From positions 1 to 42,465 of the forward strand of contig JACRDS010000160.1 of assembly GCA_016212825.1 (NCBI GenBank): a DNA stretch of 42,465 nt, read 5' to 3'. Numbering within the stretch: the first letter of the stretch is position 1; every line of letters begins with the position of its first letter. This DNA comes from Elusimicrobiota bacterium. GTDB taxonomy: Bacteria > Elusimicrobiota > Elusimicrobia > UBA1565 > UBA9628. Both the position numbers and the translations under genes were made by a program. The notes below the pieces were generated by a model. That model worked only from the letters and a program-made list of their open reading frames with translations, searched no databases and was not told where the DNA came from. Positions 25,166 through 32,611 of this stretch are shown piece after piece.

Positions 25166-26211
25166 GAGAGATGCCCCCAGACGGTCAAAGCCGCCGTCGC
25201 GGCCAGCGCCCCCCAGCCCAGGACATCCAGCCAGCGTTCCTTGCCCCTGGCCCTGATCAAAGAATCCCAGAAAGGCAGGAGCAGGACCGCCCCGCCCGCG
25301 GCGCCGAACAGGAAAATCCCCCAGAGTTCGCCCGGCACGAGCAGGATCCTGGCCGGCATGACCTTGAGCAGCTGATACTGGGAGAGGAAATACCACTCCG
25401 GCTTGATGCCGGCCGGGGCTGACTTCAAAGCGTCCGCCTTGAGGCCCAGCTCCCAGGGGAAGAAGACCGCCAGGACGCAGATGACGTTGAGCGCCACCAG
25501 CCAGAGCGCGAGGTCGCGCAGCACGAAATTGGGGAAGAACGGCATGTGGGCTTTGGCGTCCTCGCCGTGGGACATGCCCTGGACCTGGACGAAGAGCAGG
25601 TGCACGCCGATGAGGCAGGTGGCCGCGGCCGGCAGGATGGCCACGTGCAGGCCGAAGAAGCGCGAGAGCGTGGCCCCGGTCACCTCCTCGCCGCCGCGCA
25701 CCAGCTTGAGCAGCCAGCCTCCCGCGACGGGAAGCTGGCCGACGATGTCGGTGCCGACCTTGGTGGCGAAGTAGGCCAGCTCGTTCCAGGGCAGCAGGTA
25801 GCCGCTGAAGCCGAAGGCCATCATCAGCCCCAGCAGGAAGCACCCTGTCACCCAGCTCAGCTCGCGGGGGCTGCGGTAGGAGCGCATGACGAATATGCTG
25901 AACATGTGCGCCAGCACGAAGAAGATGAGCAGGTTGGCCGCCCAGCTGTGCACGGAGCGCATGAGCCAGCCGAACTCCACCTGGGAGGTGATGAAGCGCA
26001 CGCTCTCGTAGGAGCTCTCCGCGCCGACCCGGTAGTACATGAGCAGCAGGATGCCGGTCGCGATCTGGACCAGGAACAGGAACAGGCAGACCCCGCCGGT
26101 GTAGTAGAAGATGGTCCAGCGGTGCACGGGCACGGTCTTATGCCTGGCCCACTCCAGGAAGCTGCTGAGCTTGTAGCGCTCGTCGAGCCAGGACAGGACC
26201 AAATCCTTCAC
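25162..26211 (-). CDS. b6-type cytochrome b with fused subunit IV part
   Basis: 349 residues, GTG start at 26211 that overlaps the Rieske stop. Eight or so helices. The haem b ligands are two pairs: SVHSW...LAHMF with 13 residues between the His, and FGLHV...IGVHL with 14 between, the spacing I associate with cytochrome b6 rather than bc1. The N-terminal helix IFYYTGG resembles the b6 segment whose Cys holds the extra haem c; here that position is Tyr, so that haem is probably absent. PEWYF, the Qo-site motif, lies in the subunit IV-like part, so b6 and IV are joined. Oxidises quinol with the Rieske protein encoded just upstream. Confidence 0.9.
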   Translation of the reverse strand: MKDLVLSWLDERYKLSSFLEWARHKTVPVHRWTIFYYTGGVCLFLFLVQIATGILLLMYYRVGAESSYESVRFITSQVEFGWLMRSVHSWAANLLIFFVLAHMFSIFVMRSYRSPRELSWVTGCFLLGLMMAFGFSGYLLPWNELAYFATKVGTDIVGQLPVAGGWLLKLVRGGEEVTGATLSRFFGLHVAILPAAATCLIGVHLLFVQVQGMSHGEDAKAHMPFFPNFVLRDLALWLVALNVICVLAVFFPWELGLKADALKSAPAGIKPEWYFLSQYQLLKVMPARILLVPGELWGIFLFGAAGGAVLLLPFWDSLIRARGKERWLDVLGWGALAATAALTVWGHLS

Positions 26212-26639
26212 GTGAGGGCTCCTCCCAGGACCAGGTTGCCGTCCACGACCTTGACCGCGAACTGCGCCAGGGGCTTGGGCGGCGGGCCGGCGATGTTGCG
26301 GCCGGCGAGGTCGTACTTGCCGCCGTGGCAGGCGCACCAGACCGCGTCCATGTCGTCGCGGTACTGCACCAGGCAGTCCAGGTGGGTGCAGGTCGCGGCC
26401 AGGGCGTGGAAGGCCCCGTCCTTGGTGCGGATCAGGAGCACGGGACGCTTGCCGAACTTGAAGATCTTTCCCGCGCCCCGGGGGAACTGCTCGGCCGGAC
26501 CCAGGCTGAGCGTGTCCGGCTCGGCCTCGGTCGTCTCAGGAGGCAGCAGATAGCGCAGCACCGGGTACACCACCGAACCCAGCCAGCCCGCGGTCCCGAC
26601 GCCCAGCATCGCGTTGAGGAACTTCCTGCGGGTGATCAT
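26208..26639 (-). CDS. Rieske 2Fe-2S protein
   Basis: 143 residues. An RRKFL twin-arginine-like start and a single hydrophobic anchor (about residues 10-32) precede the Rieske domain. Cluster ligands are in CTHLDC and CACHGGKYD, followed by a PPPKPL proline loop, the usual order. The protein takes the first electron from quinol at the Qo site of the cytochrome b and hands it to a c-type haem in the periplasm. No cytochrome c1 or f gene is adjacent; the multihaem cytochromes of this operon would take its place. Both ends overlap neighbours by four bases (ATGA/GTGA), so translation is coupled. Confidence 0.92.
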   Translation of the reverse strand: MITRRKFLNAMLGVGTAGWLGSVVYPVLRYLLPPETTEAEPDTLSLGPAEQFPRGAGKIFKFGKRPVLLIRTKDGAFHALAATCTHLDCLVQYRDDMDAVWCACHGGKYDLAGRNIAGPPPKPLAQFAVKVVDGNLVLGGALT

Positions 26640-27850
26640 GCCGGCTCCTTTCTGCGGTGCGCGCTCTCGCCCCACGGCGGCAGGAGATAGAGCAGCAGGG
26701 CCAAGACCACGAGCGGCATGAAGCCCAGGACCAGGGCGCTCACCAGCCCCTCCCGGCCGGCCAGCTCCATCTTGTAGGTGGTGAAGCCGCGCAGGCTCTT
26801 GGAGAAGAACTGCCCGCCCACCACCACGTTCCAGCGCATGGCCAGAATGCCGATGAGGGAGAGGATCGCCGAGGCGCTGTAGAAGACCTTGCGCACCTTC
26901 TCGGGCAGCTCGAAGAGCTGGCAGAGGCCCAGCAGGAACATGGGGATCAGGGAGCCCATGAACATCTGCACGAAGATCATGCTGAAGTAGAGCTTGCCTT
27001 CGACGAGCAGGGAGATGATGTCGAAGTGCTCCTCCGCCTCGTAGGCGGTCTGCAGGGTCTCCAGCATCTCCAAAGTGAAGGCCACGATGAGCGCGGTCAG
27101 GAAGAACTTGGCCACGGTGTCGATGCAGGGCATCTCGATGTGCTCGTCGCGGGCCCAGCAGAGGAACATGTAGACCAGCAGGACCCCCGCGATGCCGGAG
27201 GCCATGGCCGAGAACAGGAAGATGACCGGCATCAGGGGGGTCGACCACCAGGGGTTGGCCTTGATGGAGCCGAAGATGAAGCCCACGTAGCCATGGAGCA
27301 GCACGGCGGAAGGCAGGCCGATGACCGTGAGGGCCCGGCCGACCTTGTCATCGATGGCCAAAGAACGCGGGGAGACATTGTCCACGCCGAAGGTGAGCAG
27401 CTTGTAGAAGAGCCGCTTGGGCCAGAAGGGCTCGCTCTTGGACCAGGCCACGATCTCGCGCCGGTAGTCGAGCCAGATCTCCACCAGGAGCACCGCCATC
27501 AGGTACCAGACGTACACGAAGCCGAACATGGCCATGGCCGACGAGGTGTTCGGGGTCATGAAGATCTCGAAGGCGCGCTGGGGCTGGCCCAGGTGCACCT
27601 GGAGCGGCAGGGGAGCGATGAGCAGGAAGGCCAGGGCCATGAGCAGGGAGAGCCGGTAGGTGGGCTTGACCGCGGTCACGTTGAAGACCCGCTCCAAAGA
27701 GGCCAGGATGAAGGCGCCGGCCACCAGCCCGGTGATGTAAGGATAGAGCACGATGAGCACGCTCCACTGCAGCTCCAGCTCGTTGGGATAGATGTAGCCC
27801 GAGACCATGGACATGGCCTCGCGCAGGGTCTCCATGTAGGAAGCGTGCAT
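26636..27850 (-). CDS. NrfD/PsrC-type membrane quinol-interacting subunit
   Basis: 404 residues with nine or ten membrane helices and no haem motif. The start region MHASYMETLREAMSMVSGYIYPNE leads to ELQWSVLIVLYPYITGLVAGAF, which fits the NrfD/PsrC pattern in helix 1. LPLQVHLGQPQRAFEIF and TPNTSSAMAMFGFVYVWYL contain the charged and Ser/Thr positions near the quinol site. In the family this subunit passes electrons between quinol and a periplasmic ferredoxin. Overlaps the ferredoxin gene by one base (TGATG) and the Rieske gene by four. Part of a ferredoxin/NrfD pair without a molybdenum subunit. Confidence 0.88.
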   Translation of the reverse strand: MHASYMETLREAMSMVSGYIYPNELELQWSVLIVLYPYITGLVAGAFILASLERVFNVTAVKPTYRLSLLMALAFLLIAPLPLQVHLGQPQRAFEIFMTPNTSSAMAMFGFVYVWYLMAVLLVEIWLDYRREIVAWSKSEPFWPKRLFYKLLTFGVDNVSPRSLAIDDKVGRALTVIGLPSAVLLHGYVGFIFGSIKANPWWSTPLMPVIFLFSAMASGIAGVLLVYMFLCWARDEHIEMPCIDTVAKFFLTALIVAFTLEMLETLQTAYEAEEHFDIISLLVEGKLYFSMIFVQMFMGSLIPMFLLGLCQLFELPEKVRKVFYSASAILSLIGILAMRWNVVVGGQFFSKSLRGFTTYKMELAGREGLVSALVLGFMPLVVLALLLYLLPPWGESAHRRKEPA

Positions 27851-28611
27851 CAGCGCACCTCCTTATGCAGGCCCTTGTAGACCAGCTTGGGCTCGGTGCC
27901 CATGTGGGGCTTGAGGGTCTGGATGCGCTCGGTCTCCCGGAACTTGGTGAGCGCGCTCTCCGGGTCGCTGAGGTCCCCGAACATGCGGGCCCCGGTCGGG
28001 CAGTTCTCCACGCAGGCGGGCTGCAGGCCCTTGGTGATGCGGTGGTAGCACAGGGTGCACTTGTCCGCGACCTGCAGCTCGGGGTGGAAGTAGCGGCAGC
28101 CGTAGGGGCAGGCCTGGATGCAGTAGCGGCAGCCGATGCAGTACTTCCGGTCCACCAGGACGACCCCGTCCACGGTCTTGAAGCTGGCGCCCACCGGGCA
28201 GACCTGCTCGCAGGGAGAGTTCTCGCAGTGGCCGCAGAGCTTGGGCACGAAGAAGCTCTGGGCGATGCTCTCCGGCTCGCGCGGGGCCGGATAGCCGTCC
28301 AGTCCGCCGTTGGGCGAGTCCACGGAGACTTCGCCGGTGCGCCGGAGCACGTAGCGCTCCACCCAGGTCCGGAAGTAGAAGGGCTCGCGGGGCACGTCGT
28401 TCTCGGTCTTGCAGGCGTCGACGCAGCGGCCGCAGCCGATGCACTTGGCGACGTCCACGGCATAGCCCCAGTAAGGCTTCTTCCTCCGCCAGGGAGGCTC
28501 CTTGAAGAACTTCTCCGCCGCGGCCAGGGGCGCCGCCACGGCGCGGCCGGCGAAAGCCGCGACGGCCAGGGCGGCGGTCCGGAGGAAATGCCGGCGGTTC
28601 ATGTGTCGCAT
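27850..28611 (-). CDS. Tat-exported four-cluster ferredoxin subunit (PsrB/HybA-like)
   Basis: 253 residues. A twin-arginine signal (NRRHFLRTAALAVAAFAG) directs folded export. Sixteen cysteines form four 4Fe-4S sets: CIGCGRCVDAC, CGHCENSPCEQVC, CIGCRYCIQAC and CTLC...CVENC, the arrangement of DmsB/PsrB/HybA electron-transfer subunits. It should dock on the periplasmic face of the NrfD protein encoded next and carry electrons to or from cytochromes. The ATG at 28611 lies one base after the tetrahaem stop; an ATG at 28602 is an alternative start. No molybdopterin catalytic subunit is nearby, so the partner is probably the multihaem protein. Confidence 0.9.
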   Translation of the reverse strand: MRHMNRRHFLRTAALAVAAFAGRAVAAPLAAAEKFFKEPPWRRKKPYWGYAVDVAKCIGCGRCVDACKTENDVPREPFYFRTWVERYVLRRTGEVSVDSPNGGLDGYPAPREPESIAQSFFVPKLCGHCENSPCEQVCPVGASFKTVDGVVLVDRKYCIGCRYCIQACPYGCRYFHPELQVADKCTLCYHRITKGLQPACVENCPTGARMFGDLSDPESALTKFRETERIQTLKPHMGTEPKLVYKGLHKEVR

Positions 28612-28612
28612 G

Positions 28613-29065
28613 CTATTTGGGTTGGTGCGGGGGATGGCACTGGCTGCAGGCGACGCCGGGATTATGCTCGCGCGGGTCCACCTGCGGGAACTTGGCCGGC
28701 CGGGACAGGTTCTTCTCATGGCAACGGGCGCAGAAGGCGCGCATCTCGCCCTCCTTGGGCTTGGCAGGCTTCAAGGAGGACGGGGCCTCGGCATGGGCCT
28801 GCAGAGCGCCGTGGCAGCTCTCGCAGCGGATGCCCTTGTGCCGGGAGGAGGCCTTGGCCTTGGCCTGCGCCCGGTGGCAGGGCGCGCAGGCCTGCTCCCC
28901 GGCGTAGCGCAGGGGCAGGGCCTTGATCTCGTCGACCGCGTCGGCCCGGTAATGACCGATCCGGCCGAAGCTCTTGGGGACCACCAGATGGCGCGCGATC
29001 AGGAAGCCGATGATGACCACGACGAAGGCCGCGGCCACATGGAGGAGATGTCGGATGTCTTTCAT
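28613..29065 (-). CDS. Membrane-anchored tetrahaem cytochrome c
   Basis: 150 residues. An N-terminal uncleaved anchor (LLHVAAAFVVVIIGFLIA) is followed by four CxxCH motifs (CAPCH, CESCH, CARCH, CSQCH). The spacing resembles class III-like or Cbc-type tetrahaem subunits found beside ferredoxin/NrfD pairs in Geobacter-type menaquinol:cytochrome oxidoreductases (from memory). It would accept electrons from the ferredoxin at the periplasmic face. It sits directly before the ferredoxin gene and 21 bases after the 15-haem gene in the same operon. Confidence 0.87.
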   Translation of the reverse strand: MKDIRHLLHVAAAFVVVIIGFLIARHLVVPKSFGRIGHYRADAVDEIKALPLRYAGEQACAPCHRAQAKAKASSRHKGIRCESCHGALQAHAEAPSSLKPAKPKEGEMRAFCARCHEKNLSRPAKFPQVDPREHNPGVACSQCHPPHQPK

Positions 29066-29086
29066 GGCTCGAGGGCGGTCAGTATA

Positions 29087-30769
29087 TCAATTCTTATGGC
29101 AGTTCCGGCACGTCGACTTGACGTCCCGGCGCAGGGGGACCTTCTTGTGCCCGCCGATCTCGTGGCACGACACGCAGCCCATGAGCTCGGTGTGGGCCTT
29201 GTGGGGCATGACCTTGCCGAAGGCCTTGACGCTCTCCGGCGGGACCTTGACCCCCACCCGCTGGTGGCAGAGCACGGCGCAGAAGCGGCCCGAGAGCAGC
29301 GGAGTCTCGGAGATGTCGGGCAGCTTGGCCTGGAGCGCCTCCCCCGCCTCGGTGAGGAGAGCGTCGGCCCGGCGCAGCGTCGCGGCCGCGAGGTAGATGT
29401 TGTGCTCGCCGTGCCCCAGCGCCACGAACCGCTCGAGCCTCTCCGCCCGCGCGACGGCCTGGCGCGCCCTCTCAGCCGGAGCGCCCTGGGCCTGGGCCAG
29501 CGCCTCGCGCGCCGCCTTGATGCGTCCGCGCAGTCCCTGAAGACCGGAGGCGAGCTCGTCCTTGGTCTCCTGCCAGACCCCCTTGTAGGCCGGGCCGTGG
29601 CACTTCACGCAGGCCTGGTCCGAGGCCCGGTAGTCGAAGCCGGCGAACTCGGCATCGGCGCCGCCGCCGCGCTTCTCGTAGTGGCAGCCGCCGCAGTCCA
29701 CCTGGGCCAGGAACATGGGGCTGGGCATGCGCGGCAGGCCCAGCGCCGCGGCCGCGCCCGAGTACATGGCACGCGGGCCGGCGTGCTTGTTCTCGTGGCA
29801 GAAAGAGCACTCGAAGGACATGCCCGGAGCCTGCCCCAGCTGCGCGCCGCCGCCGGGCGCCGGCGCAGCCGGGAGGCCGGCGGCCCCGTGTCCCAGGGCC
29901 GGCACGACGGCGGCGCGGTCCCCGGCGAAGCCGTGGCGGATCTCGTCGTGGCAGTGCAGGCAGGCTACGTTGTGCTTGGTGACGTGGTTGTCGTGTATGA
30001 AGGGGATGTCGTTGAACCGGGCGATCTTCTCCGGCTGGTTGTGGCAGGTCAGGCAGCGTTCCTGGCGCGCCTCCCCTTTGCCGGAGACCACCTGCGAGTG
30101 GCAGTCGAGGCAGCCCAGCCCCTGCTTGGTGACGAAGTCGCGGTGGTTGTAGGTCATGTCCCCGATCTTGACCGTCTGGCTCGGCACCTCGTGGCAGCCC
30201 CGGCAGCCGGCCAGGGTCTTGAGGTTGCGCCCTTCGCCGCGGCCTTTGAAGTGGCAGAGGTAGCAGCTCGAGTAGGTGACCTCGATATGGCTGCCCACCA
30301 TGACCTGGGAGTGGCAGGAGACGCAGCGCAGCCGCCGGCCCCGGCGCACCTCGGTCAGGTGCGGCCGATGGTCGAAGCCGATGCCGGTCTTGGCCCGGAC
30401 CCGGCCCTCGAGCAGCCGCGTGGAGTGGCAGCCCGAGCGCAGGCAGGAGGCGTCCTCGACCTCGGCGAAAGGCCGGGAAGAATACGTGCGGGTGACATAC
30501 TTGGCCACCTGCGACATGGCCTGGAATTTCTTCCACAGCAGGGTCTTCTTGCTGCCGGGCGGATAGTGGCATTCGACGCACTTGACGTGGCCGTGCTTGG
30601 AATCCTTCCACGCCTGGTAGTAGGGAGCCATGATGTGGCACGAATTGCAGAAGCCGGGGCTCTCGGAATACTTCATCGACCCGAAGAGCGCGGCCAGGGC
30701 CGCGACGGCGGCGACGGCAAGCAGGGTCGAAACGCTGACGGTCCAGCCGCCGAATCTCAAGGTCTTCAT
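29087..30769 (-). CDS. 15-haem NapC/NrfH-like anchored cytochrome c
   Basis: 560 residues. The ATG at 30769 (MKTLRFGGWT) is chosen because it places one anchor helix right after the start. The first 60 residues look like NapC/NrfH quinol dehydrogenases: an anchor, then SPGFCNSCHIMAPYY and HVKCVECHYPPG. There are 13 CxxCH motifs plus two variants, CLRSGCH (CX4CH) and CAVLCH (CX3CH), giving 15 sites. A helical insertion at about 400-480, with no haems, contains GHGEHNIYLAAATL. It probably carries electrons from quinol or a partner across the periplasm. First gene of the operon; its control region lies between it and the divergent regulator gene. Confidence 0.88.
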   Translation of the reverse strand: MKTLRFGGWTVSVSTLLAVAAVAALAALFGSMKYSESPGFCNSCHIMAPYYQAWKDSKHGHVKCVECHYPPGSKKTLLWKKFQAMSQVAKYVTRTYSSRPFAEVEDASCLRSGCHSTRLLEGRVRAKTGIGFDHRPHLTEVRRGRRLRCVSCHSQVMVGSHIEVTYSSCYLCHFKGRGEGRNLKTLAGCRGCHEVPSQTVKIGDMTYNHRDFVTKQGLGCLDCHSQVVSGKGEARQERCLTCHNQPEKIARFNDIPFIHDNHVTKHNVACLHCHDEIRHGFAGDRAAVVPALGHGAAGLPAAPAPGGGAQLGQAPGMSFECSFCHENKHAGPRAMYSGAAAALGLPRMPSPMFLAQVDCGGCHYEKRGGGADAEFAGFDYRASDQACVKCHGPAYKGVWQETKDELASGLQGLRGRIKAAREALAQAQGAPAERARQAVARAERLERFVALGHGEHNIYLAAATLRRADALLTEAGEALQAKLPDISETPLLSGRFCAVLCHQRVGVKVPPESVKAFGKVMPHKAHTELMGCVSCHEIGGHKKVPLRRDVKSTCRNCHKN

Positions 30770-30836
30770 GGAAGGCGAGAGATGATACCAAAACGCGGCC
30801 TGGGTCTGGCCTTGACGCGCATCATGGATCATGGAT

Positions 30837-30874
30837 GATGACCGTCATCGATAAAAGCATGACGGCCATCATGC
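30837..30874. promoter_or_regulatory. Fnr/Crp-like dyads in the divergent control region
   Basis: Two dyads stand side by side. GATGAC-C-GTCATC is at 30837-30849, and GCATGA-CGGCCA-TCATGC at 30857-30874 has 6-bp arms and contains TGA-N6-TCA, the spacing of Crp/Fnr half-sites. They lie between the leftward cytochrome operon (starts at 30769) and the rightward regulator genes (start at 31037). TATATT at 30917-30922 could be the -10 of the rightward promoter, which would put the second dyad near -64. Binding by the two encoded Fnr-like proteins is inferred. Confidence 0.5.
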
Positions 30875-30931
30875 CCTGGTATGCCGCATATCATAGCGCC
30901 TCAGGGCGGGGCATGCTATATTCTTTCCTGT

Positions 30932-30992
30932 TGCGCCGCCCGGCTAATGACCCCCATGCGCCGGGCGGCGCACCCTTTTCCCCCGCTTTTTT
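30932..30992 (+). terminator. Terminator-like hairpin in the leader of the first regulator gene
   Basis: A perfect 13-bp stem (30932-30944 with 30960-30972) with a 15-nt loop, followed by CCCTTTT and, ten bases later, CTTTTTT (30986-30992). No plus-strand protein gene ends upstream. The structure either attenuates transcription into the regulator gene 45 bases further on, or ends a short RNA begun at the 30.84-30.92 kb promoter region. Confidence 0.55.
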
Positions 30993-31036
30993 GCTAGTAT
31001 GGAATCAAGAGCGCCGTTGCGGCGCCGTCTCCGCGC

Positions 31037-31780
31037 ATGGGATACAAGAGGACGCTAGCGCCGGCGCTGGAATGCCCTTTCCAGCCGGCTGACCATTGCC
31101 GGTCCTGCGACTGCCGCAAGCGTTGCTTCTTCAACTTCCTCTCCCCTGATTCCCTCAAGCGGTTCCGCGCCCAGCGGCAGATGCGCCGCTACAAGGCCCA
31201 TCAGGTCATCTTCCAGGAAGGAGAGCAGCCCCAGGGCATCTTCATCCTGTGCGTGGGCGACGTCAAGGTCAGCAAGGCCGACGAACGCGGCCGCGAGCTG
31301 ACCCTGATGTATCTCTCCTGCGGAGACCTGGTGGGCGAGGTCCCGTTCCTGGGCGGCGAGCCTTACTGCGCCACGGCCGAGACCCTGCGCGACTCCGTGG
31401 TCTGCTTCATGCCCCGGGAGCTCGTCGAGCACGTCATGACCCAGGAGCCGGAGTTCTCCCGCCGGCTCCTGCGCAAGGTCAGCCGCATCGCCTGCCGGAC
31501 CATGGACCGCGCCTTCGGCTTCGCGTTCCGCTCCTCCGAGTCCCGCCTGGCCAGCTTCATCCTCTCCATCAAGCCTCCCGCCGGGTCGCCGACGGCGCTG
31601 CCCTGCCACGGCAAGGCCGATTACAGCCGCCGGGAGATCGCGGAGAACCTGGGGCTCTCCCCGGAGACCGTGATCAGGACCCTGTCCTCGTTCCAGAGCA
31701 GAGGCATCATACGCCTCAACGGCAAGGCCATCGAGGTCCGCAACCGGACCGCCCTCGAGAGCGTCGCCCTGGAGCACTGA
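31037..31780 (+). CDS. Crp/Fnr family regulator with N-terminal cysteine cluster (copy 1)
   Basis: 247 residues. An N-terminal cysteine set at 13, 21, 24, 26 and 30 (ECPF...CRSCDCRKRCFF) precedes a cyclic-nucleotide-binding-like beta roll (IFQEGEQPQGIFILCVGDVKVSK) and a winged helix-turn-helix (SRREIAENLGLSPETVIRTLSSF). Further Cys occur at LSCGD and PYCATAE. In Fnr, four Cys hold an oxygen-labile 4Fe-4S cluster, so oxygen or NO sensing is likely here, though the spacing differs. The recognition helix keeps E-T-V-I-R; Glu and Arg in Fnr/Crp contact the TGA part of the half-site. About 60% identical by eye to copy 2, 87 bp downstream. Confidence 0.9.
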   Translation: MGYKRTLAPALECPFQPADHCRSCDCRKRCFFNFLSPDSLKRFRAQRQMRRYKAHQVIFQEGEQPQGIFILCVGDVKVSKADERGRELTLMYLSCGDLVGEVPFLGGEPYCATAETLRDSVVCFMPRELVEHVMTQEPEFSRRLLRKVSRIACRTMDRAFGFAFRSSESRLASFILSIKPPAGSPTALPCHGKADYSRREIAENLGLSPETVIRTLSSFQSRGIIRLNGKAIEVRNRTALESVALEH

Positions 31781-31790
31781 CAACTGCCCG

Positions 31791-31824
31791 GCATGACGAA
31801 GATCATGGCCGCCGGATGCTTTTT
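31791..31824 (+). promoter_or_regulatory. CATGA-N6-TCATG dyad between the two regulator genes
   Basis: CATGACGAAGATCATG (31792-31807) has the same arms and spacing as the dyad at 30858-30873 upstream of copy 1, so it may be an operator for copy 2, whose likely -10 is TATAAC at 31842-31847. The same bases can also fold as an RNA stem enlarged by CGG/CCG, with TTTTT at 31820-31824 eight bases on, so it could instead be a terminator for copy 1. Sequence alone does not decide. Confidence 0.45.
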
Positions 31825-31867
31825 GTCATTGTCCATGCCAGTATAACGGCGCTAAAGTTTCCATAGC

Positions 31868-32611
31868 ATGGGGTACAAGAGGGCGGCCGCGCCAATCCTG
31901 ACCTGCCCTTTCGAGCCGGCGCAGAACTGCGGCAGCTGCGACTGCCGCAGGCGCTGCTTCTTCGATTTCCTGTCGCCCGAATCCCTCCGGGAATTCCGGG
32001 CGCGGCGCCAGATGCGGCACTGCAAGGCGCACCAGCCCCTGTTCCAGGAAGGCGAGCAACCTCAGGGGATCTTCATCCTGTGCCTGGGCAGCGTCAAGAT
32101 GACCAAGTCTGACCGGCGCGGCCGCGAGCTGACCATGGCCCGTCTCGCGGACGGGGACCTCGTAGGGGAGGTGTCTTTCCTGGGCCATGAGCCCTACTGC
32201 GCCTCCGCCGAGACCCTGAGCGACAGCGTGGTCTGCTTCCTCCCGCGCGACCTCATGGACGACCTCGCGGCACGGGAGCCCGAGCTCGAACGCCGGCTCC
32301 TGGGGCGGGTCAGCCGCTTCCTGTGCCGCTCCATGAACCAGGCCTTCTCCTTCGCCTTCCGCTCATCGCAGTCCCGCCTGGCAGATTTCCTCCTCGCCAT
32401 CAGGCCGCCCCCGGCCGGGGTCACGGCCCTCCCCGAAGGAGGTCGGCACGTCTACAACCGTCGCGAGATCGCCCGCAACCTCGGGTTGTCCCCGGAGACG
32501 GTGATCCGCACGCTCTCCTCCTTCCAGAAGCGGGGCCTGATCCGGATCCAAGGCCGGGCGGTCGAAGTCTGCGACCGGCCCGCTCTCGAAGCCCTGGCCC
32601 ACGAGCAATAG
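31868..32611 (+). CDS. Crp/Fnr family regulator with N-terminal cysteine cluster (copy 2)
   Basis: 247 residues, the same length as copy 1 and colinear with it. The Cys cluster (13, 21, 24, 26, 30) is conserved exactly, as are the beta-roll core (LFQEGEQPQGIFILCLGSVKM), GDLVGEVSFLG and the helix-turn-helix NRREIARNLGLSPETVIRTLSSF. Divergence is concentrated in the loops and the dimerisation helix. An additional Cys (RHCKAH) is found only here. The two copies keep identical recognition helices, so they should bind the same sites and perhaps form heterodimers or sense different signals. Placed directly before the multihaem/b561 genes it may control. Confidence 0.9.
   Translation: MGYKRAAAPILTCPFEPAQNCGSCDCRRRCFFDFLSPESLREFRARRQMRHCKAHQPLFQEGEQPQGIFILCLGSVKMTKSDRRGRELTMARLADGDLVGEVSFLGHEPYCASAETLSDSVVCFLPRDLMDDLAAREPELERRLLGRVSRFLCRSMNQAFSFAFRSSQSRLADFLLAIRPPPAGVTALPEGGRHVYNRREIARNLGLSPETVIRTLSSFQKRGLIRIQGRAVEVCDRPALEALAHEQ

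Noticed and set aside
25162-30769. Alternative complex III
   Set aside because: Tetrahaem, ferredoxin and NrfD subunits recall ActA-C, but the large molybdopterin-like part of ActB and a second NrfD (ActF) are absent, and a Rieske/cytochrome b pair is present instead.
31792-31824. Certain Fnr operator between the two regulator genes
   Set aside because: The same bases can fold as an RNA stem with a following TTTTT, so a terminator is equally possible; kept only as a low-confidence regulatory site.
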